Assembly: GCF_004331415.1 (NCBI RefSeq)
Contig: NZ_SJOP01000015.1
Coordinates: forward strand, 1-64,000
From: Kosakonia quasisacchari
GTDB lineage: Bacteria; Pseudomonadota; Gammaproteobacteria; Enterobacterales; Enterobacteriaceae
Direction of reading: 5' to 3'
Length of the DNA: 64,000 nt
Part shown: positions 17,346 through 26,837 of the stretch, piece after piece
Position numbering within the stretch: the first letter of the stretch is position 1
Layout of the letters: each line of letters starts with the position of its first letter
The notes under the pieces: model-generated
What the model was told of the DNA's origin: nothing
Seen by the model: the letters and a program-made list of their open reading frames with translations, nothing else
The model's database searches: none
Position numbers and translations under genes: made by a program

Positions 17346-19400
17346 TTAGTGTTTCATCTGTGACAAAATGGCCTGGCACTGATTCTGCTCGCCTTCCGAC
17401 GGCGAGATCAACGCCAGCAATGCCGCAGCCGGAGTGACTAATGTTGCCAGCGCTGCCGCCACTGCACCGCGCGCAATCAACGGCCCGGGTTTCACACCCG
17501 CCTGTGGGTTTTTAAAGCTACCGCGCACGTAAAGCGGTGAACGCAGCGTGACAATACGAACGCCTTTGCTTTCAGGATCAATGGTTAAATCGAGCTGTTC
17601 CGAAGCCATACTGGCGGTGCCGGTAATGTTAATCAGCGCGTTTTCCGTATCAAAGGCGAAGATTTGCGGACGCGCGACACCGTTGACTAAATCGAGGTTC
17701 GCGGCAGCGCAATTCACCCGCACTTCATCATCGCCAAATAGCTGACCGACAATATAGTTGCCGACATTAAGGCCGAGGATCTCCATCAAGTTACGGCTGA
17801 CCAGCCCGTCGTTCATCAACAGTTTCAGGTTGCCATTGCTGGTGCCCAGCAGCGCCGCCACGGAGTTGCCCACGCCGCGAAGTTCTGCGTCGCCGTTCAT
17901 CTCACCGAGGGTTTTCTGCATCAGTTCCACATCCGGCATCAGCGCTTTGAGCTTCAGCCGCCGCGCCTGAATCTCCGCCCGCCCTTGCATCGGTTTTTTA
18001 TCCCCTTCGAGGTGGATATTCGATGAGATGGTGCCGCCAGCAAGGCCAAATTTCAGCGGTTGCAGGCGCAGGTCGGCATTTTTCAGCAGAATGTGGGTCG
18101 ACAAGTCGCTAATGGGTAGCGTTGAGCCGTGCTCAATCCGGCGACCTTTAAAGCGCACATCGGCATCCATTACGTCCCATTTATCGGTTTCAAAACGGTC
18201 ATAGGGCAGCACTTTACCCGCCGGTTGCCCCGCTTTCTCGCCCTTTTGCTGCTCGGTGCGTTTTGACTGCTCAGCGCCTTTGCCGGAATCCACACCAATC
18301 AGCGGGCCCAAATCCGCCAACCGCAATTGGCGCGATTCAACATCGCCTTCCAATTTTGGACGCGGTTTACCGGTGGTATAACGCAGCGTGCCGTGAATAT
18401 CGCTCTCGCCGATATGACCGTTAAAATCGCGGTAATCAAACACCGAACCCTTTTCATTATTGAGCTTCGCAATGAGATGGCCATCGGTTTCAAACGGTGG
18501 AGTGTCCGGCAACAGCACGCCCGTTAAGTCATACAGTTGCCCGAGTGAATCGCCACCAAATTTTAATTTCAGGTCGGCACCGCCCATGTTCATCGGGTCG
18601 TTGAGGGTGCCGACAAACGCCACGCGCGTATTGCCGGAACGGAAATCGGCCTGCACCGGGAAAGGCGTCCCTTCGCTGCGCAGCGCCAGCATGCCGCCGA
18701 TTTTGCCATTACCGGAGAGTGGCTGGTCGTTGTAATGCCCTTTCGCCGTCAAACCAAAAACGTAATCCCCGGCTTTGACTTTGCTATCGCTTTTGCCGGT
18801 CACTTCGCTAAACGGCAGCGGTTTGCCTAAGGGATTTACCAGAATCTCGATATCCGCGCGGTTGAGCGCATCGTCAATGGCGATGCGTCCGCGATCGAAG
18901 AGAATATTGTCCAACCGGAATGACCAACTGGAAGGCTGCGCATTGGCGTCTTTGTTGGCGTCGCTGGCGAAGGTGAACGTCCAGTTATTGAGCTTTTCCG
19001 AGCGGCGAATCAACCGCGCATCGGGTTGTTGCAGTTTGATCCACGGCAGGTAAACGGTTTTGGTGAGCAGCGCCAGTGGCGCGAGCGTGGCTTCAACGCG
19101 GGGTAAATGCACCATCGTCACTTCGTCGATACCCGGCGGGTTGCCAAGGATAATATCGTCGGCGTGAACATGCGGCCATGGAACCCAACTGCGCCAGCCG
19201 GTTTCCTCTTTTTGCCGCTCCCACACCACGCCCAAATCGCCGCGAATGGCGAACGGGCGGTTAAGCTCGGTGGACACTTTTTCATTAATAGTGGGTTTGA
19301 GGCGGTTCCAGTCGAATGTGGCGATGATGATAATGGCGACCACAATCAACAACAGCAACGTCGCGAAGACGGCAATAATCGCTTTACTCGTTTTTGTCAT
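17346..19400 (-). CDS. yhjG: AsmA-family protein YhjG
   Basis: The 684-aa protein matches E. coli YhjG (about 690 aa). One N-terminal membrane anchor (about residues 8-29, IIAVFATLLLLIVVAIIIIA) is followed by a large beta-rich periplasmic part. The AsmA N-terminal domain covers about residues 30-200 and the AsmA C-terminal region runs from about residue 400, ending with the family segment GSFKNPQAGVKPGPLIARGAVAAALA. AsmA-like proteins (AsmA, TamB, YdbH, YhdP, YicH) are bridge-like and implicated in phospholipid transport to the outer membrane; for YhjG this is inference from family. It has a ribosome site (GGAAAGGC) and is probably a single-gene unit. Confidence 0.92.
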   Translation of the reverse strand: MTKTSKAIIAVFATLLLLIVVAIIIIATFDWNRLKPTINEKVSTELNRPFAIRGDLGVVWERQKEETGWRSWVPWPHVHADDIILGNPPGIDEVTMVHLPRVEATLAPLALLTKTVYLPWIKLQQPDARLIRRSEKLNNWTFTFASDANKDANAQPSSWSFRLDNILFDRGRIAIDDALNRADIEILVNPLGKPLPFSEVTGKSDSKVKAGDYVFGLTAKGHYNDQPLSGNGKIGGMLALRSEGTPFPVQADFRSGNTRVAFVGTLNDPMNMGGADLKLKFGGDSLGQLYDLTGVLLPDTPPFETDGHLIAKLNNEKGSVFDYRDFNGHIGESDIHGTLRYTTGKPRPKLEGDVESRQLRLADLGPLIGVDSGKGAEQSKRTEQQKGEKAGQPAGKVLPYDRFETDKWDVMDADVRFKGRRIEHGSTLPISDLSTHILLKNADLRLQPLKFGLAGGTISSNIHLEGDKKPMQGRAEIQARRLKLKALMPDVELMQKTLGEMNGDAELRGVGNSVAALLGTSNGNLKLLMNDGLVSRNLMEILGLNVGNYIVGQLFGDDEVRVNCAAANLDLVNGVARPQIFAFDTENALINITGTASMASEQLDLTIDPESKGVRIVTLRSPLYVRGSFKNPQAGVKPGPLIARGAVAAALATLVTPAAALLALISPSEGEQNQCQAILSQMKH

Positions 19401-19467
19401 CGTTCTGCCTTTCCTTTAAAGCCTTACCTGTCATAAAGATAGTAGAGGCTCGCGGAAAGGGCAGCGG

Positions 19468-20238
19468 TTACAGTTCGAGTATCACGTGTTCAAGTTTGGC
19501 TAAAGGAACCGGACGGGAGAGAAAATAGCCTTGTGCCGCATAAGCCGGTGAATCCTGAACATCGCGCCACTCTTCCAGTGTTTCCACGCCTTCGACAATC
19601 ACGCCCTGGCAATAGCGGTTCATCAACTGCAACAGCATGGTGAACAGATTTTGCCCTTCCGGCGTTTTGCGCAGCATGATAAACAGATCGCGCGCCACTT
19701 TGATGTAGTCGTAACGCACTTCGCTTAACGCAGAGAAATTCGCCATACCGGTGCCGAAGTCGTCCAACCACAGCGGGCCAATTTCGCTGATCGAGGCGAA
19801 AGTCGAGTCCTGCGGTAAACGGATATGTTCCACCAGTTCAAAGCGGATCCACGGCAGCGAATTGACCAGCGCCATCAGCTCGGTATCCTGGCGCATTGCC
19901 AGCAGCGTTGGGCCGTCGACATTCACCGAGGCCAGCACCTCATTGCTGAGAAAGAACTCTTTTTGTTCCGCCAGCAGCGCCACTTGTTCATGCACCACGT
20001 CAACACGATGGCGCACCGCCACTTCGGAAAAGTAGCGATCCGGCGCAATACGCGTTTCCGGCTGTGACGGATGGGTAACAATGGTCAATACTTCAACGGC
20101 CATCAGACGACCATTGATTTTATAGATGGGCTGATAAGTATAAGCACGTTCGCATTGCAGCCAATAACGACGCTCCTGCAAGCTTTCAATGCTTGCTTCA
20201 GGAATGTTGAGCTGCTGGATGACCTGCTTTAACTTCAT
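19468..20238 (-). CDS. pdeH: cyclic-di-GMP phosphodiesterase PdeH (YhjH)
   Basis: The 256-aa stand-alone EAL protein hydrolyses c-di-GMP to pGpG. The EAL signature reads EVL (Glu49; the E. coli enzyme also departs from EAL, as ELL). The metal-binding WLDDFGTGMAN, the YIKVARDLF lysine and the late EGVET glutamate are all present, so it should be active. In E. coli, PdeH keeps c-di-GMP low in motile cells so that YcgR does not brake flagella and BcsA is not activated. A perfect sigma-28 promoter lies upstream, placing the gene in the flagellar class 3 regulon. It sits 30 kb or less from both cellulose loci. Confidence 0.96.
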   Translation of the reverse strand: MKLKQVIQQLNIPEASIESLQERRYWLQCERAYTYQPIYKINGRLMAVEVLTIVTHPSQPETRIAPDRYFSEVAVRHRVDVVHEQVALLAEQKEFFLSNEVLASVNVDGPTLLAMRQDTELMALVNSLPWIRFELVEHIRLPQDSTFASISEIGPLWLDDFGTGMANFSALSEVRYDYIKVARDLFIMLRKTPEGQNLFTMLLQLMNRYCQGVIVEGVETLEEWRDVQDSPAYAAQGYFLSRPVPLAKLEHVILEL

Positions 20239-20286
20239 TTCTGCTGTCCTGTCGAAGGCGATGACCGGGAGGAATTCGTCAATGAG

Positions 20287-20313
20287 TTATCGGCGCTCGT
20301 GTCGATAACTTTA
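20287..20313 (-). promoter_or_regulatory. sigma-28 (FliA) promoter of pdeH
   Basis: On the minus strand the sequence reads TAAAGTTA, 11 bases, then GCCGATAA. This matches the enteric FliA consensus (TAAAGTTT-N11-GCCGATAA) at 15 of 16 positions with exact spacing. The -10 box ends 49 bp upstream of the pdeH start codon, leaving a leader of about 40 nt. Confidence 0.88.
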
Positions 20314-20384
20314 CGCTCCGTCTAAGGGCAAATTTAAAAACCCCGAGGAGAAATCTGCAAGGAACAGGCTTTAGCTCAAAAAAA

Positions 20385-20405
20385 TACTGGAACGTTGTTT
20401 TAATA
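20385..20405 (+). promoter_or_regulatory. possible KdgR operator of kdgK
   Basis: The sequence TGGAACGTTGTTTTAAT (20388-20404) resembles the KdgR box (TGAAAC-ATTG-TTTCATT type) at about 13 of 17 positions. It lies 65-85 bp before kdgK. KdgR represses kdgK and other KDG genes in enterobacteria. The right half is imperfect, so the call is tentative. Confidence 0.42.
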
Positions 20406-20469
20406 TAGTTGACCACGAATCACCCACAACGCACACTACCGTTAATTTATCTGATCCAGGTTGATGACT

Positions 20470-21399
20470 ATGTCCAGGAAAATTGCCGTCATTGGCGAAT
20501 GCATGATTGAACTGTCGCAAAAAGGCGCGGAAGTGAACCGTGGCTTTGGTGGCGATACGCTTAACACGTCTGTTTATATCGCCCGCCAGGTCAATCCTGC
20601 GGCGCTTTCCGTGCACTATGTTACCGCGCTTGGCACCGACAATTTCAGCCAGCAGATGCTGGATGCATGGCAAAACGAGGACGTCGATACCAGCCTGACG
20701 CAGCGTATGGAAAACCGCCTGCCTGGCCTCTATTACATCGAGACCGACAGCACCGGCGAGCGTACTTTCTACTACTGGCGTAACGAAGCGGCAGCCAAAT
20801 TCTGGCTGGAGAGCGAGCAGTCTGCGGCTATCTGCGAACAGCTTGCGACCTTCGATTACCTCTACCTGAGCGGCATCAGCCTTGCCATTCTTAGCCCGAC
20901 AAGCCGCAACAAACTGTTGTCACTGTTGCAGGCATGCCGTGCGAATGGTGGCAAAGTGATTTTTGATAACAACTACCGTCCGCGCCTGTGGGCGAGCAAA
21001 GAAGAGACGCGTCTGGTTTATCAGCAAATGCTGGCTTGCACGGATATCGCGTTCCTGACGCTGGATGACGAAGACCTGCTGTGGGGCGAGAAACCGGTGG
21101 AAGAGGTTATCGAACGCACGCAGCGCGCGGGCGTGAAAGAGGTGGTTATTAAGCGCGGCGCAGACTCCTGCCTGGTGGCGATTGCCGATGAAGCGCTGGT
21201 GGAAGTTCCGGCGGTGAAACTGCCGAAAGAGAAAGTGATTGATACCACAGCGGCCGGGGATTCGTTCAGCGCGGGTTACCTGGCTGTACGCCTGACCGGT
21301 GGCGACGCGACAGAAGCGGCAAAACGTGGGCATTTAACCGCCAGCACGGTCATTCAGTATCGCGGCGCGATTATTCCGCGCAATGCAATGCCGCAATAA
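20470..21399 (+). CDS. kdgK: 2-dehydro-3-deoxygluconokinase
   Basis: The 309-aa PfkB-family sugar kinase phosphorylates 2-keto-3-deoxygluconate to KDPG with ATP in the cytoplasm, a step in galacturonate and glucuronate breakdown. The start at 20470 has a CCAGG site 9 bases upstream and gives MSRKIAVIGECMIELSQKG, the E. coli N-terminus and length; the two earlier in-frame starts (20461, 20464) add nothing conserved. GFGGDTLNTSVY is the substrate-binding N-terminal signature. DTTAAGDSFSAGYLA holds the anion hole and catalytic Asp. It is divergent from pdeH and preceded by a possible KdgR site. Confidence 0.96.
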   Translation: MSRKIAVIGECMIELSQKGAEVNRGFGGDTLNTSVYIARQVNPAALSVHYVTALGTDNFSQQMLDAWQNEDVDTSLTQRMENRLPGLYYIETDSTGERTFYYWRNEAAAKFWLESEQSAAICEQLATFDYLYLSGISLAILSPTSRNKLLSLLQACRANGGKVIFDNNYRPRLWASKEETRLVYQQMLACTDIAFLTLDDEDLLWGEKPVEEVIERTQRAGVKEVVIKRGADSCLVAIADEALVEVPAVKLPKEKVIDTTAAGDSFSAGYLAVRLTGGDATEAAKRGHLTASTVIQYRGAIIPRNAMPQ

Positions 21400-21406
21400 C
21401 GGTGTT

Positions 21407-21434
21407 CACCCCTCTCCTTTACCAGAGAGGGGTG
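21407..21434. repeat. intergenic palindrome between convergent kdgK and yhjJ (CCTCTC type)
   Basis: The perfect 10-bp arms CACCCCTCTC (21407-21416) and GAGAGGGGTG (21425-21434) enclose an 8-base loop. It begins 8 bp after the kdgK stop. It may act as a bidirectional terminator, though no T-run follows. Confidence 0.6.
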
Positions 21435-21450
21435 CTTGAGCATTACTGCT

Positions 21451-22950
21451 TTACTGCTGCGGTGGAATATCCGAGACGTCAGAATGGCTCTCGTCACTGT
21501 TGGCAGCAGGCGCTGCGGCGCTATCCGCTGGAGGTGCCATCACTTCATCCCACGTTGCCTGCAAATCCTTCATGTTGAACTCCGGCTCGCCTTTCGGCTG
21601 CAGCAACACCAGCGACATATCCTGTGTAAGTTGCTGATGCAGATCCTGGTTCAGCATCTGTGGCGTCAGGTTGTTCAGAAAGTTTTGGCGCAGTTTTTGA
21701 TACTGCTCCGGCGCAATATCCACCACCTGGTTTTGCAGAGAACGCATCCGTTGACTGATCAGGATATCGGTACTGGCGCGCGCATAGGTGGCGAACAGCT
21801 TTTGCAGCTCAAGGTTTTTCTGCGCGATAAGGGCTTTAAATTCCTCTTCCGGTAGCCCTTTTTCACGCACTTTCGCCAGCTCACGCGCAATCACGCCGAC
21901 ATTGGTACTGAGTTTGTCATTGGGCGAATCAACGTTAATCGCGCATTGCGCCCGCTGGAACAGCACCCGGCAGTCAAAACCGAGACCAATTTCTTTGGCG
22001 TTGTTTTTGCTCAGGTTCTGCTGGATATGCCAGAACAGGGCTTCACGCGCCAAATCCGCACGCCAGTAACGCTCAAGCGCGGCAGATTCGCGAATCGGTT
22101 GCCAGGCGGAGTCCCACATGATCGACAAACGATCCTGGGGGATGCCCTCGGTCATCAAGCTCACTGGCTGGCGCGGCAGCGGCGACAGCGTCGCGACGGG
22201 CGTAGGCGTCTGGCGTTTGCCTTTCAGCTCGCCGAAGGTTTTACTAATCTGCTCGGCGATGGCGCGGCTATCCACGTTCCCGACCACAATCAGCGTCATG
22301 GCGTCTGGCGTGTACCATTTTTCGTAGAAACCTTTCAGTTGCGCCGCATCGACTGGCTCTTTCAGCGTTCCTGCGGGATCGTGCCCCAACAGCGGCGAAC
22401 CTTTCAGGCGGTAACGCCACCAACTGTCTTTGGTATCACCAGGCCAGGTCGCCACCATGTCGTTGCTGGCGAGAGCGTGATTAACCGTATCCGGCGTGAT
22501 AGTGAGATTTCCGGCGGCATCCGCCAGGTAAACCATCGCCTCTTTCAGCAGGTCGCTGCGGTTGTTCGGTAGGCTCAGGTTATATTGCGTGTATTCGTAG
22601 GAGACCAGCACTGGCGGCAGCGGGCGCTTCGGGTCAATACCTTGTTGCCACAGCGAGCGCACCTGGGAAGGTTCAAGCCGACCACTGTGGGTCAACGCAA
22701 CGCGGGGAATAAAGTGGCTGAAACCGCTCTGTTGCGCGCCTTCGGTGAGCGAACCGGTATTAATAGACAGGCGAATTTCAATGCGATCGCTGGGGCGCTG
22801 CGGCGTGGCCAGAACCTGCCACTGAAAACCATTTGCCAGCGTCCCTTGTTGCCAGGCCGGGTCAGGCTGGAGCGCATCTGCCTGCACATAACCGACAGCT
22901 GCCAGCATCAGCAAACCGCCCGTTAACAGTCGAATTTTTGTGCCCTGCAT
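21451..22950 (-). CDS. yhjJ: M16-family peptidase-like protein YhjJ, probably inactive
   Basis: The 499-aa protein closely matches E. coli YhjJ. A Sec signal peptide (about residues 1-25, MQGTKIRLLTGGLLMLAAVGYVQA split at AxA) is followed by an N-terminal M16 domain (GTLANGFQWQVLATPQRPSDRIEIRL) and a C-terminal M16 domain. The place where active M16 enzymes have the zinc motif HxxEH reads GFSHFIPRVAL, so both the Glu and the second His are missing. The protein should be periplasmic and non-catalytic, perhaps with a binding or scaffold role. The C-terminal tail (DSAAAPAANSDESHSD) is low-complexity. It lies between convergent kdgK and co-directional dctA. Confidence 0.9.
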   Translation of the reverse strand: MQGTKIRLLTGGLLMLAAVGYVQADALQPDPAWQQGTLANGFQWQVLATPQRPSDRIEIRLSINTGSLTEGAQQSGFSHFIPRVALTHSGRLEPSQVRSLWQQGIDPKRPLPPVLVSYEYTQYNLSLPNNRSDLLKEAMVYLADAAGNLTITPDTVNHALASNDMVATWPGDTKDSWWRYRLKGSPLLGHDPAGTLKEPVDAAQLKGFYEKWYTPDAMTLIVVGNVDSRAIAEQISKTFGELKGKRQTPTPVATLSPLPRQPVSLMTEGIPQDRLSIMWDSAWQPIRESAALERYWRADLAREALFWHIQQNLSKNNAKEIGLGFDCRVLFQRAQCAINVDSPNDKLSTNVGVIARELAKVREKGLPEEEFKALIAQKNLELQKLFATYARASTDILISQRMRSLQNQVVDIAPEQYQKLRQNFLNNLTPQMLNQDLHQQLTQDMSLVLLQPKGEPEFNMKDLQATWDEVMAPPADSAAAPAANSDESHSDVSDIPPQQ

Positions 22951-23115
22951 GTGAACCCCTAATCAACATTCCTGGTTAAAAAGTATGCCCGCCAAAGGGG
23001 CTAAAAGCGTACTAAAACACTTCGCTTTTAGACCACGGGAAATGCAAAACGTCACATCGCGAAGTGAATTATCACGAAATTTCATCGTAAATTGTGACGG
23101 ATCCAGGAGGTAATT

Positions 23116-23157
23116 ATGCGCAGGTACCCGCAGCCCGACAAGGGACTGCGGTCATAA
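23116..23157 (+). CDS. candidate 13-aa leader/small ORF with perfect Shine-Dalgarno
   Basis: AGGAGG (23105-23110), a 5-base spacer and ATG at 23116 start a short frame encoding MRRYPQPDKGLRS, ending with TAA at 23155. The Shine-Dalgarno and its spacing are ideal. A CCGCAG/CTGCGG dyad (23128-23133, 23146-23151) overlaps the coding part. The ORF lies in the 216-bp gap between yhjJ and dctA, both on the other strand, so there is no downstream gene to attenuate. It may be a real microprotein, an RNA element or chance. Confidence 0.35.
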   Translation: MRRYPQPDKGLRS

Positions 23158-23166
23158 GTCACGAAA

Positions 23167-24468
<1,302 letters not shown>

Positions 24469-24610
24469 TTAAACCTCAGGCTTTGTAGGGTTTTCAGTTA
24501 GCCTGCGGTTTAAAAATAACACCCGTCAAACACGACAGAAATAAACTTACATCAAATCTGAAACAACAATGTTAAAAACTTTGAACTGACTCGCACAAGC
24601 CCGTAACAAA

Positions 24611-26617
24611 TTACGGGTTTTCAGGCTTATCCGATGCGGCAAAAAACTGCTGTTCAAACACCTCCGCCGACGCCGCGCGACCAAATAAAAAGCCCTGCGC
24701 CACATCAACACCGGCATCAGCAAGCCAGGCCCGTTGCGCTTCATTCTCCACACCCTCAGCGACGATGCGCAGATCCAGACTGCGTGCCAGGTGGATAATG
24801 GCCGCCACCATGCTGTTTTCATCCGGCAAGCCTTCAACAAACATTTTGTCGATTTTAAGCACATCCACCGGCAGCGACTTCATATGATGCAATTGGCGCA
24901 GCCCGGAATACCCCATGCCAAAATCATCCAGCGCAATGCGCACCCCGGCATCGCGCAGCGGGCGCAAAATCGCCACGGCGGCCTGGGGATCATCAATATG
25001 GCGGCTTTCTGTCACTTCAAGGATCAACGTCTGCGGCGCAATACGGTAACGCTGCAACAAATCCAGCATATCGGCCATCATCGTAGGATGCGTCAATTGA
25101 CAGGCCGAGAGATTCACTGAGAGCGGCAGCATAATGCCACGCGATTGCCAACCGGCCAGCAAACGGCAGGACTCTTCCAGTACCCAATACCCGACGTTGA
25201 CCATCAAACCGCAGGATTCAATACGCTCGATCAGCCCTTCCGGCAATGCCCAACTGCCGTCCGGTTGGCGTAAACGGAGCAACGCTTCCGCGCTGACCAC
25301 TTCGCCGCTTGCAACATCCACCTGCGGCTGTAACCAGAGCGCGAACCGCCCCTCGTCAAGCGCAGTAAGGATGTCGCTCTCCTGCGCCAGCCACTGCTGT
25401 GCCTGCTCCATCTGCTCGGGATCGAAGAACTGGATCTGGTTTTTCCCTTTGCGCTGTGCACTAACGACAGCGGAAGCGGCCCGGTGGTAAAGCTGCCCGG
25501 CAGAAAGGTTGCCGTAAAACATTGCCACACCAATATTGGCATTGGGTCGTAACTGGATGCCGTGCAGCGGCACGCGCTCGTTAATTACAGTGAGCACTTG
25601 CTTACCCAGCGTCATGGCGTGCCACGGCTCACTCACACCGTGAGCGATAATCGCAAAGTCATAGGCGCTCACCTGCGCCAACACCATGTTCGATGTCAGT
25701 ATCGATTTCAGTTTCTCTACCAGCGTCAGCAGCAACATCTCGCGCTGAGACTCCTGCAGCACACCGGCGGTATCACGCAGCGTGTCGCAGGCGACGACCA
25801 GTAGCGCTGTCGGGTTTTGCCGGGTCACCGTTTGCTCCAGCAGCGCCATCAGGAAAGCTTTATTCGGCAGTTCAGAAACCGGGAAATGCGTTGCCTGGGT
25901 GTTCAGCTCTTCTTGCTGACGCAGCAGCAATTGCTGGTTGCGGTTGTAGCTGCGCACCATAATGCCAATTTCATCATCATGATGGAGACGGGGCACAGGC
26001 AGTTGATGCCCGGCAAGTTCCTGCGCCGGTAGATCATTGAGCGTCCGGGAAATTTTTCGCAGCGGGTGAACCACCAGCCGGTTGATACACCAGGTAAGCG
26101 CCACCGTGAGCATCAATGTTAAAAGTAAGTAAGCCGTCACTAACGTTGATAACGTACTGATCACGAACTTATAAACCCGGTATGAATCCGCCTGCAGCAC
26201 CAGGTAGGCCAGCGGTTGCGGGTTTGCCGGGCGCTCCAGCGAATAGATAGGCAAGGAGATCTGCACCGGCAATTCAAACATTCGCGTGATCATCACCGGA
26301 ACCGGACGTTCCGGGATAAAGCTCATGCGCAACGCCTGAAATTGATTCGGCAGCACGACATCCGCACGGCTTACGACGCCCGCAGGTTTAATCTGTTTGA
26401 TAATCGCTTCTGCTTCGGGAATGTCGGCTTTTAAAATCGCCGCTGAAAGGGGTTCGCGTACGGAGCGGGCAATACTTTCCAGTTGTGTAGCCGTGTTATA
26501 GCGATTCTGCTGTAAGAAATGGAACAGCAAAATGACGCAGAAAATAAAAACAAACACCATAGAGACAACAGCAACCATGGCCATTTGTTTAATGGTTAAA
26601 GAACGGCTGACACGCAA
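24611..26617 (-). CDS. pdeK: c-di-GMP phosphodiesterase PdeK (YhjK)
   Basis: The 668-aa membrane protein starts at TTG 26617, which has a GGAGAG ribosome site 5 bases upstream and matches the E. coli N-terminus ([15 protein letters not shown]). Domains in order: a membrane helix (about 12-34); a periplasmic sensor (about 35-150); a second helix (about 155-175); HAMP (about 180-230); a degenerate GGDEF (SAYDFAII where GGDEF should be, so no cyclase activity); and a C-terminal EAL. The EAL domain has [36 protein letters not shown] and [10 protein letters not shown], so it is probably an active phosphodiesterase. It lies directly downstream of the bcs-I operon, as in E. coli. Confidence 0.93.
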   Translation of the reverse strand: MRVSRSLTIKQMAMVAVVSMVFVFIFCVILLFHFLQQNRYNTATQLESIARSVREPLSAAILKADIPEAEAIIKQIKPAGVVSRADVVLPNQFQALRMSFIPERPVPVMITRMFELPVQISLPIYSLERPANPQPLAYLVLQADSYRVYKFVISTLSTLVTAYLLLTLMLTVALTWCINRLVVHPLRKISRTLNDLPAQELAGHQLPVPRLHHDDEIGIMVRSYNRNQQLLLRQQEELNTQATHFPVSELPNKAFLMALLEQTVTRQNPTALLVVACDTLRDTAGVLQESQREMLLLTLVEKLKSILTSNMVLAQVSAYDFAIIAHGVSEPWHAMTLGKQVLTVINERVPLHGIQLRPNANIGVAMFYGNLSAGQLYHRAASAVVSAQRKGKNQIQFFDPEQMEQAQQWLAQESDILTALDEGRFALWLQPQVDVASGEVVSAEALLRLRQPDGSWALPEGLIERIESCGLMVNVGYWVLEESCRLLAGWQSRGIMLPLSVNLSACQLTHPTMMADMLDLLQRYRIAPQTLILEVTESRHIDDPQAAVAILRPLRDAGVRIALDDFGMGYSGLRQLHHMKSLPVDVLKIDKMFVEGLPDENSMVAAIIHLARSLDLRIVAEGVENEAQRAWLADAGVDVAQGFLFGRAASAEVFEQQFFAASDKPENP

Positions 26618-26837
26618 AATCACTCTCCAGAGACACAATGAGCGCAGAACAGAATAAAAGGGTACTTAGCCGCCAGAGTATACTCTATCGCGCGGTGCTT
26701 GAGATAAACCGCTAAGCAGAATCTCAATCAGCGGAAAACAACGGGGAAAGTAGTCTGTAACCTTTTGAATCACTGGCGGTTAACGACGGTGCGATTGTCG
26801 CTTTATGCCGTTATTTCCCGCCAGGAATACTCCTTTT

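Noticed and set aside
23128..23151. CCGCAG/CTGCGG dyad as the dctA terminator
   Set aside because: The stem is short and imperfect in its centre, with no T-run on the minus strand. It was kept only as part of the small-ORF observation.
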